Shown: positions 52,820-62,263, numbered from the stretch's first letter. The stretch: 64,000 nt of DNA from Paenibacillus sp. SYP-B4298 (GCF_027627475.1 NZ_CP115484.1:4968501-5032500); one strand, 5' to 3'. The notes: generated by a model from the letters alone, not told the origin. A program made the numbers and translations.

Positions 52820-53824
52820 ATGAAGACGACAATCCGTGACGTGGCACAACATGCCAATGTATCCATCAGCACCGTCTCCCGCGTCATGAATGCTCCCGAC
52901 ACTGTCGTGCCGGAGAAGCGTCAGCGGGTGCTCGAGGCCATCGCAGCGCTGCAGTACCAGCCCAATGCTTTTGCCAGAGGCTTGATCTACAAGAAATCCG
53001 ATACGCTCGGCGTCATGATTCCCGATATTGAGAACCCTTACTACGCCGGGCTGATCCGCGGTATGCAGGATGCGGCGGTGAAGCTGAACCACTCTCTGAT
53101 GATCTGCAATACCGATCGCGACAAGCAGCGAACGGTTGATTACGTGCAGATCTTCTTCGAGAAGCAGGTGGACGGCATCATATTCACCAGCGACTCGCTC
53201 CATGAGGCCTATTATGAGGAGATGCAGCGTTATCGGCTGCCCTTCGTTCTGGCCTCCACCAATTCGTCGGAGTATGACATCCCATCCGTCGACATCGATG
53301 ACGAGCAAGCAGCATACGAGGCTGTCCGTTATCTGATTAACAGCGGACACCGGAGCATCGGCATGGTCAATCTGCCGCTTGGCCGCACCATCTCAGGCCA
53401 GCCCCGCTATGACGGCTTTGCACGTGCGCTTCGCGAGGCCGAGTTGTCCCACTGCTGCGATTGGGTGGAATATGCGGAGCACCGCTATCAGGATGCTTAT
53501 GAGGCCACCGGCCGACTGCTCGCACAGCACCCTGACATGACAGCACTGTTTGCTGCATCGGATGAATTCGCGATGGGAGCCACCTCCTTCTTGCGCGACA
53601 ATGGGCGCTCCGTTCCTGAGGATCTGTCCGTGGTCGGCTTTGATAACATACGCATGGCCGAGATGTTCATCCCGAAGCTCACCACCATCGATCAACCCAC
53701 CTACCAGATCGGCTATCGTGCCGTCCAAAAGCTGCATGAGCTGATTACACATGGCAAAGTTCGGGTATTAAGAGAGAAACTGCCCCATAAACTGATTATT
53801 AGAGAGTCCTCCCGCAATCGTTAG
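52820..53824 (+). CDS. LacI-family regulator of the alpha-glucoside operon
   Basis: This 334-aa regulator has the helix-turn-helix TIRDVAQHANVSISTVSRVMNA and ligand domain (LGVMIPDIENPYYAGLIRGM, FAASDEFAMGATSFLRDNG, SVVGFDNIRMAEM). The ATG at 52820 is chosen over a GTG three bases earlier; AAGGAAGG is upstream. Palindromes on both sides of the gene point to autoregulation and control of the transporter and glucosidase genes that follow. This is the usual MalR-like arrangement. Confidence 0.92.
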   Translation: MKTTIRDVAQHANVSISTVSRVMNAPDTVVPEKRQRVLEAIAALQYQPNAFARGLIYKKSDTLGVMIPDIENPYYAGLIRGMQDAAVKLNHSLMICNTDRDKQRTVDYVQIFFEKQVDGIIFTSDSLHEAYYEEMQRYRLPFVLASTNSSEYDIPSVDIDDEQAAYEAVRYLINSGHRSIGMVNLPLGRTISGQPRYDGFARALREAELSHCCDWVEYAEHRYQDAYEATGRLLAQHPDMTALFAASDEFAMGATSFLRDNGRSVPEDLSVVGFDNIRMAEMFIPKLTTIDQPTYQIGYRAVQKLHELITHGKVRVLREKLPHKLIIRESSRNR

Positions 53825-53872
53825 TCAGCCTCGTGTCATCCGAATGATCACACGCAAGCTGTCTTCGAGATT

Positions 53873-53890
53873 TCTGAAAAGCTTTTCAGA
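53873..53890. promoter_or_regulatory. Operator palindrome upstream of the alpha-glucoside operon
   Basis: TCTGAAAAGCTTTTCAGA is a perfect 18-bp palindrome 148 bases before the SBP start, similar to 52763-52778. Confidence 0.65.
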
Positions 53891-53895
53891 ATTAT

Positions 53896-53909
53896 TGGAA
53901 ACGCTTTAT
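53896..53909. promoter_or_regulatory. cre-like site (catabolite control)
   Basis: TGGAAACGCTTTAT fits most of the CcpA consensus TGNAANCGNWNNCA except the last two bases. It adjoins the LacI operator. Confidence 0.4.
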
Positions 53910-54037
53910 GTGGACTGCTTCACAATTTAAAGGAGGTGATGTCTCCCTAGCAGCTCTCAAGCACTCCTATACTCTTGACCGATTCAAAATGAATGCATGC
54001 AGCATGCCAATTTTTAGAAGGAAAGGGTTGAGGTCGA

Positions 54038-55444
54038 ATGCAATACCCAAGAAAAAGAAACAGAATGCTCGTCTTTACTTTCGTTACAGCGCTCGCGATG
54101 ACGGTCACTGCTTGTGGAGGAGGCAACAGCAGTACTCCCCCGGAAGCGCAGAAGCCAGACGCAGGCACGGGGAATACCAATACAGGAAGTAGTGTAACAG
54201 CTCCAGCGGATAGTGAATCTGCGCTTGCGCAAGCATTGAAGGGTGAATTCAAGGGCACCAAGGTGACCATGTTCGGACCATTTACCGACGCGGATGAGGT
54301 GAAGTTCACCGAGAGCATTAAGGCCTTCGAGGAGCAGACCGGAATCGATATTGCCTATGAAGGCTCCAAGGAGTTCGAGGCCACCATCTCCGTCCGGGTG
54401 AATGGCGGCAATGCGCCGGATATTGCAGATTTCCCGCAGCCGGGATTACTGAAGAGCTTTGCAAAAGACGGCAAGGTCATCGATGTCACAAGCTTCCTGA
54501 GCGATGAGCATCTGAAGAAGCAATACAACCAAAGCTGGCTGGATATGGCTACGATGCCGGGACCAAGCGGCGATGTGATGGCAGGGGTCTGGGCACGCAG
54601 CAGTGTGAAAAGTCTGGTCTGGTACAACAAGAAGCAGTTCGACGAGGCCGGCTATACGGTTCCGAAGACATGGGATGAATTGCTGGCGCTCACCGAGCAG
54701 ATTGCCCAGGACGGCGATCCGGCATGGAGCATCGGCATCGAGAGCGGTACGGCGACCGGATGGCCGGCCACAGACTGGATGGAGGATATTATGCTGCGCA
54801 CCACGTCCCCGGAAAACTATGATAAATGGGTGAATGGCGAGCTGCCATTTACAGATCCGATCGTGAAGAATGCTGCCGAGAAGATGTCCGAGATCTGGTT
54901 CAATGAGGATTATGTATACGGCGGACGCAAGTCGATCGCCACCACCTCCTTCGGAGACGCGGTGAAGCCGCTGTTCGATAACCCGCCCAAGGCATGGCTG
55001 CATCGCCAGGCCGGCTTCATCACCAGCTTCTTCCCTGAAGGGCTGACCGCCGAAGATTATGACTGGTTCCCCTTCCCGTCCATTGACGCACAGTACGGCA
55101 CTCCGGCGCTAATCTCCGGTGATATATATGCCATGTTCAATGATCGGCCGGAGGTTCGCGCGGTGATGGAGTTCTTCACGACCGCCGAATCGCTTAAAAC
55201 CTGGATTCAGAGCGGCGGCGTAACCGCACCGATGAATGATGCCGATCCATCCTGGTATCCGAACGAGCAGGAGCGCCGGATGGCAGAGTTCGTCCAGACG
55301 GCTGATGCGATCCGCTTCGATGGCTCTGATCTGATGCCGGGAGCGGTTGGAGCCGGGACATTCTGGAAGGGGATGACCGACTATATTAGCGGTACCGTCG
55401 ATCTGGATACGGCACTCAAGGAAATTCAAGGTGGCTGGAAGTAA
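54038..55444 (+). CDS. Maltose/alpha-glucoside-type substrate-binding lipoprotein (operon C)
   Basis: This 468-aa binding protein has signal peptide VFTFVTALAMTVTAC with the lipobox Cys, then a Pro/Thr/Gly linker. LVWYNKKQFDEAGYTVPKTWDELL and GKVIDVTSFLSDEHLKKQYN are typical of MalE-like family 1 binding proteins for alpha-glucosides. AAAGGG lies upstream. It is separated from the permease genes by about 430 bases containing a stable hairpin, which may give it higher expression. Confidence 0.92.
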   Translation: MQYPRKRNRMLVFTFVTALAMTVTACGGGNSSTPPEAQKPDAGTGNTNTGSSVTAPADSESALAQALKGEFKGTKVTMFGPFTDADEVKFTESIKAFEEQTGIDIAYEGSKEFEATISVRVNGGNAPDIADFPQPGLLKSFAKDGKVIDVTSFLSDEHLKKQYNQSWLDMATMPGPSGDVMAGVWARSSVKSLVWYNKKQFDEAGYTVPKTWDELLALTEQIAQDGDPAWSIGIESGTATGWPATDWMEDIMLRTTSPENYDKWVNGELPFTDPIVKNAAEKMSEIWFNEDYVYGGRKSIATTSFGDAVKPLFDNPPKAWLHRQAGFITSFFPEGLTAEDYDWFPFPSIDAQYGTPALISGDIYAMFNDRPEVRAVMEFFTTAESLKTWIQSGGVTAPMNDADPSWYPNEQERRMAEFVQTADAIRFDGSDLMPGAVGAGTFWKGMTDYISGTVDLDTALKEIQGGWK

Positions 55445-55876
55445 GCATCGCTGCCGGGCACTGGCCGCACTCGCTGTATCCGCCGTATGCCCAGCATTCT
55501 GATGACCTGGGAGCATACGGCGATGCACGGGGCGGAGGAGCACTGAAGCCACAGGCTGCCGCCCGCCGCGCTCACGTTCAGGCAGATTGCTTCGGACGCA
55601 TAATACGGGTGCGGCGCAGGGCGCGGCTCGGGCTTACCGCCTAAGGCATGGCGCTGCGGCGCAGGGCCCATGGCACGCGACCGGCAGGGCGCCTCGGCTC
55701 TGGAGCTGGCAGTCGGTACCGGGGCATGACGCTGGGCTTCGGCGCCACTGGCTGCGGCCTGGGCTTTGGAGTCGGTGACCTGTGCCTGGATCCCGCGGTG
55801 TAGCCCGTGGCCTGCGACTCGCGGCTTGTGGCGGTTAACTGCAGTGGAGGCAACTAGACATGAAGGAGGGATTGTA
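55445..55876. other. GC-rich spacer with intercistronic hairpin
   Basis: CGCCGTATGC (55481-55490) pairs with GCATACGGCG (55513-55522), with inner CCAG/CTGG. No T run follows, so it is probably an mRNA-stabilising or attenuating structure between SBP and permeases. The rest is GC-rich with no supported gene. Confidence 0.55.
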
Positions 55877-56959
55877 ATGGAGCTGCAAGCCAACAAGGGC
55901 AATGCTCTGCGTCTGCTGTTCTTATCCGTGCTTGTGCCTGCCATCAATATCGTGGCTCATTGGCTGATCTTTATGTTCTTTCGCAATTCGGGACTCCCCC
56001 CGATCGCCAATGCGCTGCTGGCGGTAGCATGGGGCGCACTCGGCATTTACTCCATATATTACACACTTAACTGGGTCGTCGAGCAATACCCGGAGCAATG
56101 GAGACGGAGAATATTGCCCTTTATCTTTGTCGGGCCGGCCGTGCTGCTGCTCGGCTGGCTGCTTGTCCTGCCGACGCTGCGCACGCTGTACCTCAGCTTC
56201 TTCGATGCCAGCTCGACTGGTTTCGTCGGATTAGCCAACTATGCCGCCGTCTTCACTGACAGGCTGCTCGTTATGGCGCTGCGCAACAACCTGCTATGGG
56301 TCTTCTTCGGCACACTCGCCTGCGTCAGTCTAGGACTGCTCATCGCGATTCTCGCGGATCGCAGCAGCTTCGAGAGGCTGGCCAAAGGGCTGATCTTCAT
56401 GCCGATGGCGATCTCCTTCGTGGCAGCAGGGGTGATCTGGAAGTTCATTTACTACTACCAGCCAGGACAGGAGCAGATCGGCCTGCTCAACGCCATCGTC
56501 GTGGCGCTGGGCGGCGAGCCGCAGGCATGGCTCAGCATGATCCAGCCGTGGAACAATCTGTTCTTGATCGCCATTCTGATCTGGATGCAGACAGGCTTTG
56601 CAATGGTGATCTTCTCGGCAGCGATCAAGAGCATACCGGAGAGCATCCTGGAGGCTGCCCGCATGGACGGGGCCGGAGAGATCAAGATTTTCTTCAGCAT
56701 TATGATTCCGTACATCTCTACGACACTGCTGTCGGTAACCACCACGATCGTCGTCTTTACCTTGAAAATTTTTGACGTCGTCATGATTATGACCGGCGGA
56801 CAGTACGAGACCGATGTCGTCGCCACCCAGTTCTACCGCCAGCTCTTCATGTACCAAAATGCAGGCTATGGCTCAACGCTCGCCATCGTACTGCTCATCG
56901 CCGTCATCCCGGTTATTATCATCAATCTGCGCCAATTCCGCAGAGAGGGGGGCTTCTGA
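55877..56959 (+). CDS. Sugar ABC permease, MalF-type (operon C)
   Basis: This 360-aa permease starts MELQANKGNALRLLF after AAGGAGGG. Two extra N-terminal helices precede the core six, as in MalF-like subunits, and EAARMDGAGEIKIFFSIMIP is the EAA loop. The stop overlaps the next start (TGATG). Confidence 0.92.
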   Translation: MELQANKGNALRLLFLSVLVPAINIVAHWLIFMFFRNSGLPPIANALLAVAWGALGIYSIYYTLNWVVEQYPEQWRRRILPFIFVGPAVLLLGWLLVLPTLRTLYLSFFDASSTGFVGLANYAAVFTDRLLVMALRNNLLWVFFGTLACVSLGLLIAILADRSSFERLAKGLIFMPMAISFVAAGVIWKFIYYYQPGQEQIGLLNAIVVALGGEPQAWLSMIQPWNNLFLIAILIWMQTGFAMVIFSAAIKSIPESILEAARMDGAGEIKIFFSIMIPYISTTLLSVTTTIVVFTLKIFDVVMIMTGGQYETDVVATQFYRQLFMYQNAGYGSTLAIVLLIAVIPVIIINLRQFRREGGF

Positions 56960-58050
56960 TGCTCAGGCGCAAGGGACTACGCAAATCCAAATGGCTCGTC
57001 AATACCGTGCTCGCCATCATCTGCCTGATCTGGACCATTCCAACTCTGGGTCTGTTGGTCTCCTCCATCCGTCCGGCAGCAGACATCTTGTCGACCGGCT
57101 GGTGGAAGGTCGTCCCGCACCGTGCGTGGACGACAGCCGAGCAGCTTCAGCTACCGCGCGAGACCGATCTGCGCGGGCCGATCGAGGTGGGAGGGGTAAC
57201 CTATACCGATGATCAGCTACGGTCCGGCGTAGAGCAGGACGGGAAACGATTGATCTGGGAAAACCGACGCGCCCGGCTGCTTAGTGTACAGGAGAAGGGA
57301 TGGGTCGCTAATACCCAGTTTACAACCCAGAATTACGAGACCGTGCTCGGCGGCAAAAGCTATTCGATTACGATGCCAGACGGCAGCACGAAGACGGAGA
57401 AGGGCAGCGGCATGAGCCGATCCTTCTGGAATACGGTAGCCGTCACCGTCCCCGCGACGATCATACCGATCTTCATCGCCTCATTCGCGGCGTATGCCTT
57501 TGCCTGGCTGCGCTTCCCAGGAAGACGGACGTTATTCGTCGTCATCATCGCTCTGCTGGTCGTACCGTTGCAGGTGGCGCTCATCCCGATTTTGCGGGAC
57601 TATACAGCACTCGGCCTGAACGGCACCTACTTCGGCATCTGGCTTGCGCATACCGCCTTTGGCCTGCCGCTCATCACGTATTTCATGTATACCTCGATCA
57701 GCCAATTGCCCAGGGATCTGTTCGAGTCGGCCTTCATGGACGGAGCCAGCAACTTCACCATATTCAGCAAGCTGATCCTGCCGCTGTCCGTGCCTTCGCT
57801 TGCCTCGATCAGTATCTTTCAATTTCTATGGGTGTGGAACGATTATCTCGTCTCGCTCATCTTCCTCGGCAGTCAGCCGGAGGTGCAGGTGCTATCGATG
57901 AATATTGCCAATCTCGTCGGCTCGCGCGGCAATGACTGGCATTTGCTGACGGCAGCGGCGTTTGTCTCCATGCTGATGCCGTTGACCGTATTCTTCGCTC
58001 TGCAAAAATATTTTGTCCGCGGCATGCTCGGCGGCTCGGTCAAAGGGTAA
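56959..58050 (+). CDS. Sugar ABC permease, MalG-type, with long extracytoplasmic loop (operon C)
   Basis: This 363-aa permease has the core of a MalG protein (FESAFMDGASNFTIFSKLILP EAA loop, terminal GMLGGSVKG). Between helix 1 and helix 2 there is an insertion of about 90 residues (ETDLRGPIEVGGVTYTDDQ, NYETVLGGKSYSITMPDGS), making it longer than the usual 280. The same extended form occurs in alpha-glucoside permeases. It is translationally coupled to the upstream gene. Confidence 0.9.
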   Translation: MLRRKGLRKSKWLVNTVLAIICLIWTIPTLGLLVSSIRPAADILSTGWWKVVPHRAWTTAEQLQLPRETDLRGPIEVGGVTYTDDQLRSGVEQDGKRLIWENRRARLLSVQEKGWVANTQFTTQNYETVLGGKSYSITMPDGSTKTEKGSGMSRSFWNTVAVTVPATIIPIFIASFAAYAFAWLRFPGRRTLFVVIIALLVVPLQVALIPILRDYTALGLNGTYFGIWLAHTAFGLPLITYFMYTSISQLPRDLFESAFMDGASNFTIFSKLILPLSVPSLASISIFQFLWVWNDYLVSLIFLGSQPEVQVLSMNIANLVGSRGNDWHLLTAAAFVSMLMPLTVFFALQKYFVRGMLGGSVKG

Positions 58051-58069
58051 CCCGGAAGGAGAGAGAACG

Positions 58070-59878
58070 ATGGCAGAAGCCTGGTGGAAGGAATCCATCG
58101 TATATCAGGTCTATTGGCGCAGCTTCCGCGACACTAACGGCGATGGAATCGGGGATCTGCAAGGCGTCATTGAGAAACTGGATTATATTCGCTCGCTAGG
58201 CGTGACGATGCTGTGGATCAACCCGTTCAATGAATCGCCCGACAAGGATAACGGCTATGATGTGTCCGATTACTATGCTGTGATGAGCAAGGCCGGCACG
58301 ATGGCAGATTTTGAGCGCCTGCTCGCAGAGACACATAAGCGCGGGATGAAGCTGATGATGGATGTGGTGCTCAACCACACCTCCGACCAGCATCCCTGGT
58401 TCACTTCCGCCCGCTCCAGCCGCACCCATCCCAAGCGGGATTGGTATGTATGGCGGGACGGCACACAGATTGGAGCCGACCAGGTGGCACGGGCGGCCCC
58501 TCGCCGAGCGCAGGAGGCCCGTAGCGGAGCTCTTGGCGGATCAGAGAGCGCCGCAAGATCGGCAACAGCAGGAGCGGGGACGGAGTGTCAGACTCAGCCT
58601 GCTCCACCCTCTAATTGGCGTTCCTACTTCACCCCCTCCTGCTGGGAGTGGGATGCGCAGACTGGGCAATATTACATGCACTCCTTCGCCACGGAGCAGC
58701 CGGATCTCAATTGGGCCAATCCCGAGGTGCGCCAGGAAATGTACCGCATGCTCCGGTTCTGGCTGGACAAGGGGGTCGATGGACTACGCCTGGACGCGCT
58801 GGCTCTGCTAGCGAAGCCCGAGTATTTCATGGACGCGGACGATCCGAGCGACATCCGCTATTTGACACATCATCCCCGCCTTCATGACTACCTGCAGGAG
58901 ATGCACCGCGAGGTGTTCGCGCATTACGACATCATGACGGTCGGCGAAATTGCCTTTGCTACACCCGAGATTGGTGTGCAATTCGTGGACGAGGCACGCA
59001 AGGAGCTGAATACGCTCTTTCACTTTGAGGTGGCGGATGAAATGCCGACATGGGATCTCCCGCGCTTCAAGCGCATCCAGCGGCGGTGGGCGGCGGCGTT
59101 GCAGGGGCGAGGCTTCGGCTCGCAATTTCTGAACAACCATGACCATACGCGACAGGTGACGCGCTACGGCGATGATGGCCGCTTCCGCAAGGCATCTGCC
59201 AAGCTGCTGGCCACGATGCTCCACACGCTTCCCGGCATCCCCTATATCTACCAGGGGGAGGAGATTGGCATGACGGGGGTACGCTACGAGACGATCGACG
59301 ACTACCATGATATAGCGATGATGAACAGCTATGCTGAGGAGATTGGCAAGGGCCGCGACCCGGTGGAGGTGCTTCGCGCCCTGCAGCCGCTAAGCCGCGA
59401 CAACTCCCGTTCCCCGATGCAATGGAGTGCGGAGCGATATGCAGGCTTTAGCACCGCCGAGCCGTGGATGAAGGTGAATCCGAACTATGTGGAGATTCAT
59501 GTTGAAGAAGCCGAGCGAGACCCTGACTCTGTGCTGGCCTATTACCGCCGCTTAACCTCGCTGCGAAGGCAGCACCCTGTCATGGTCTACGGCAGCTTCA
59601 CCGATCTTAGCGGCGATGATCCTCAATTATATGTATACGAACGCGAGCATGAAGGGATACGCTGGCTGGTCGCACTGAACCATGGGGAGCATACACGCAG
59701 CTTCACGCTGCCGAAGGAAGAAGCGGCGAAGCAATCTGCAGCCGCAGCCTGGCGGCTCGTCCTGGGCAACTACGAGGAAGCCCGTACAGACGCTACTTCA
59801 GGCGATGCCATCACGCTGAGAGCTTATGAGGCGCGGATCTATGAGAACTGCAGCCTGGATGCGAATGTGGAGAGCTAG
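58070..59878 (+). CDS. GH13 alpha-glucosidase (oligo-1,6-glucosidase type)
   Basis: This 602-aa cytosolic enzyme starts MAEAWWKESIVYQVYWRSF after AAGGAGAG. It hydrolyses imported alpha-glucosides. Catalytic residues are Asp in GLRLDALALL, Glu in TVGEIAF and Asp in NNHDHTRQ; DVVLNHTSDQHPWF is conserved region I. An unusual polar Ala/Arg/Ser/Gly-rich insertion of about 45 residues (about 140-185, from ADQVARAAPRRAQEARS to TQPAPPS) lies in domain B before NWRSYF. Last gene of operon C. Confidence 0.92.
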   Translation: MAEAWWKESIVYQVYWRSFRDTNGDGIGDLQGVIEKLDYIRSLGVTMLWINPFNESPDKDNGYDVSDYYAVMSKAGTMADFERLLAETHKRGMKLMMDVVLNHTSDQHPWFTSARSSRTHPKRDWYVWRDGTQIGADQVARAAPRRAQEARSGALGGSESAARSATAGAGTECQTQPAPPSNWRSYFTPSCWEWDAQTGQYYMHSFATEQPDLNWANPEVRQEMYRMLRFWLDKGVDGLRLDALALLAKPEYFMDADDPSDIRYLTHHPRLHDYLQEMHREVFAHYDIMTVGEIAFATPEIGVQFVDEARKELNTLFHFEVADEMPTWDLPRFKRIQRRWAAALQGRGFGSQFLNNHDHTRQVTRYGDDGRFRKASAKLLATMLHTLPGIPYIYQGEEIGMTGVRYETIDDYHDIAMMNSYAEEIGKGRDPVEVLRALQPLSRDNSRSPMQWSAERYAGFSTAEPWMKVNPNYVEIHVEEAERDPDSVLAYYRRLTSLRRQHPVMVYGSFTDLSGDDPQLYVYEREHEGIRWLVALNHGEHTRSFTLPKEEAAKQSAAAAWRLVLGNYEEARTDATSGDAITLRAYEARIYENCSLDANVES

Positions 59879-59918
59879 CCAAATACGGAGACAAGATGTG
59901 CGGGAATTCCTAGATTAC

Positions 59919-59960
59919 AGCCAAGTCAAGCAGAGCGATGTTGCTCGGTCTGACTTGGCT
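59919..59960. terminator. Hairpin between GH13 gene and greA
   Basis: AGCCAAGTCA (59919-59928) pairs with TGACTTGGCT (59951-59960), with inner partial pairing. T runs are absent; it could serve both converging transcripts. Confidence 0.5.
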
Positions 59961-60027
59961 GCTTCAGTTGTATACAGCGTCCTCCCATTCGGCCTGAACG
60001 CAACTGCTCGCTCCTCTGTTCCGGGTA

Positions 60028-60507
60028 TTACTGTACCCGAATTTCCAGAAGCTCGTATTCGACGACGCCAGCCGGTGCATCTACACGCACCACATCGCCA
60101 ACCCGTCTGCCGATCAGTTCCTTGCCAAGCGGGCTCTCGTAAGAAATTTTATTGTCCGCTACATCGGCTTCAGCCGGGCCGACAATCTGATACGACAGCT
60201 TCTCGGCAAATTCAATGTCGTTGAGCACAACGGTAGAGCCGATCTGTACCTTACTCAGGTCGATCTCGTCAGCATCAACCACTTTGGCTTTATTCAGCAT
60301 CTTCTCCAGTTGAGTAATCCGCGTCTCCATGAAGGCCTGGTCTTCCTTGGCGGAGTGGTATTCGCTGTTCTCCTTCAGATCGCCATAGCTGATGGCAAGC
60401 TTAATCCTGGCCGCGAGCTCCTTGCGCTTCACATATTTCAGATCGTCCAGCTCTGCCTGCAGCTTTTCCAGCCCTTCCCGAGTCAAAATCACTTCATCTT
60501 TCGCCAT
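60028..60507 (-). CDS. greA: Transcription elongation factor GreA
   Basis: This 159-aa protein rescues stalled RNA polymerase by stimulating transcript cleavage. The N-terminal coiled coil (LTREGLEKLQAELDDLKYVKRKELAARIK) has the acidic tip SYGDLKENSEYHSAKEDQ, and the C-terminal FKBP-like domain has YESPLGKELIGRRVGDVVRVDAPAG. Full length. A perfect palindrome, AAGTACACAAGTGTACTT, lies 24-41 bases before the ATG. Confidence 0.97.
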   Translation of the reverse strand: MAKDEVILTREGLEKLQAELDDLKYVKRKELAARIKLAISYGDLKENSEYHSAKEDQAFMETRITQLEKMLNKAKVVDADEIDLSKVQIGSTVVLNDIEFAEKLSYQIVGPAEADVADNKISYESPLGKELIGRRVGDVVRVDAPAGVVEYELLEIRVQ

Positions 60508-60530
60508 ATCTCAATCCGTCCTTCTCTATA

Positions 60531-60548
60531 AAGTACACAAGTGTACTT
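60531..60548. promoter_or_regulatory. Palindrome in the greA leader or promoter
   Basis: AAGTACAC and GTGTACTT separated by AA. The half-site AAGTGTAC resembles the paired AAGTGTACA sites at 50441-50460. Confidence 0.45.
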
Positions 60549-60730
60549 ATATTCTACGTGGAACGCTGGCAGAAGTACAGTCTATGTCCTACTGCCGACC
60601 TATTCTTGCAAGCAATTGCCATCTTGCGTGCAACAAATCGCTCCACATCGTGTATAATTTTTAAGGAATCATTTTCAACCTAACGAAGCCAGCCTTTAAC
60701 ATTCCCTATTACGTTTTATGGAGCATATCA

Positions 60731-61795
60731 ATGAAAAAAATACTAATCAGGCTCGGAGCTGGCATCGTGCTGTTTTCTTTGCTGCTCGTATCCGGGTTTT
60801 TGATAACCATTACTGTGACGGACTATGTACCAGAGGAAATCGTTGAACTAGACATCATCAATAATCTAGCGGAACGAACTCTCGGCACGGGCGAGTCCTT
60901 TACGATTACATCCTTTAATATTGGCTATGCGGGTCTTGACCGCAATCAGGACTTCTTCATGGACGGCGGCACCGCCTCCCGCTCCAGCAGCGACATGCAG
61001 ACGCGCACGAATCTGGCCGCAATCACCGCCTTCCTGTCGGCGGCAGCGTCAGACATCTATATGCTTCAGGAGGTCGACCGCAACTCCTCCCGCAGCTTCT
61101 ACATGGACCAAGCCGACGCGATCTCACAGGCGCTAAATAGCTACAGCTACGCCTTCGCCTACAATTACAAAGTCGCCTGGGTACCGGTGCCGTTGCTTGA
61201 TCCTATGGGCAAAGCGTACAGTGGACTGATGACGCTCTCCATGCTGAGCAGCACCTCAGCCCGTCGCTTTGATCTGCCCGGCAAGGAAAGCTGGCCGCTG
61301 CAGCAGCTAGACCTCGACCGGGCATTCATAGAGAGCCGCTTCCCGGTCGATAACGGGAAGGAGCTGGTACTCGTCAATCTGCATTTGTCCGCATTTGACA
61401 AAGAGGGGTATATTCGTGAACAGCAGTTAGCGTATCTGTCCAGCTACATGAAGCAAGAGGAGGCTCGAGGCAACTATCTCGTTATTGGCGGGGATTGGAA
61501 TCATTCCCTTCCCGGCACGGACCCCTCTACGTTCCCGACCTCCCAGCAATGGCCGGAATGGCTACAGCCATTCCCGGAATCATTCCAGTCGCCGGGCTTC
61601 CAATGGGCCACCGATCCGTTGACGCCTACAGTGCGAACACTGGATGTGGCCTATACGGAGGGGGTCAATTTTCAGGCTGTCATTGACGGCTTTCTTGTCT
61701 CGCCCAATGTCGAGATCATCTCTGTACAGACTACCCCGCTCGGCTACGAGCATAGTGATCATAATCCGGTGACCGTGGAATTGAAGTTGAAGTGA
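60731..61795 (+). CDS. Membrane-anchored endonuclease/exonuclease/phosphatase-family protein
   Basis: This 354-aa protein has an N-terminal anchor helix (GIVLFSLLLVSGFLITITVT) and an EEP domain: FTITSFNIGYAGLD, IYMLQEVDRNSSRS, LVLVNLHLSAFDKEG, LVIGGDWNHSLPG and YEHSDHNPVTVELKL, giving intact Asn, Glu, Asp-x-Asn and Asp-His residues. It probably faces outside and acts on a phosphodiester (nucleic acid, lipid or inositol phosphate). TGGAG precedes ATG 60731. No partner gene is seen. Confidence 0.88.
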   Translation: MKKILIRLGAGIVLFSLLLVSGFLITITVTDYVPEEIVELDIINNLAERTLGTGESFTITSFNIGYAGLDRNQDFFMDGGTASRSSSDMQTRTNLAAITAFLSAAASDIYMLQEVDRNSSRSFYMDQADAISQALNSYSYAFAYNYKVAWVPVPLLDPMGKAYSGLMTLSMLSSTSARRFDLPGKESWPLQQLDLDRAFIESRFPVDNGKELVLVNLHLSAFDKEGYIREQQLAYLSSYMKQEEARGNYLVIGGDWNHSLPGTDPSTFPTSQQWPEWLQPFPESFQSPGFQWATDPLTPTVRTLDVAYTEGVNFQAVIDGFLVSPNVEIISVQTTPLGYEHSDHNPVTVELKLK

Positions 61796-61847
61796 CCCGG
61801 TACAAGTGTAAACGGCTGCCGCCGTCTCTGGCGGTCCATATATTAAC

Positions 61848-61879
61848 AAAAGCGGGGCGCCCTAGAGCGTCCCGCTTTC
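61848..61879. terminator. Terminator-like hairpin after the EEP gene
   Basis: AAAGCGGGGCGC pairs with GCGTCCCGCTTT around CCTAGA. It also overlaps the end of the facing frameshifted gene. Confidence 0.65.
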
Positions 61880-62085
61880 AATGAAGCGATATGTAAAGCC
61901 GACGATCGCGCCTGCGACAAAGAACACGGACACACGCATCCACCGTCCTGTATGGTCCGCGTCCAATATTAAAAAAGTAACACCGCTCCCAATATACTAG
62001 CCTTCAGTACTGTACCCACGACTAGAGGAAAACAGAGACCCAGCACCAAAGAAATCCAGCGTCCCCACACTATAACAACTTTCAT
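61862..62085 (-). pseudogene. Small two-helix membrane protein interrupted by a frameshift
   Basis: The first frame starts at ATG 62085 after AAGGAGGAG and reads MKVVIVWGRWISLVLGLCF to GAVLLF, stopping at 61969 (38 aa). One extra T in the T6 tract at 61971-61976 would continue it as LILDADHTGRWMRVSVFFVAG to FIESGTL, a 74-residue two-helix protein ending at 61862. A sequencing error, slippage or recent decay could each explain this. Family unknown. Confidence 0.55.
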
Positions 62086-62263
62086 CTAGTTCCTCTCCTC
62101 CTTGCGATTCAGCCTTTAAATTTAGGAATGTAATCATACAACACATCCATAGTTCAAGTAACTCGCATGATCCAGTATAACGCCAAGTAAAATATAGGTG
62201 AATTACTATATATATAATATTATTTATAAATAAGGGAATATCTTGAACATTAAAAGGCCAGGC

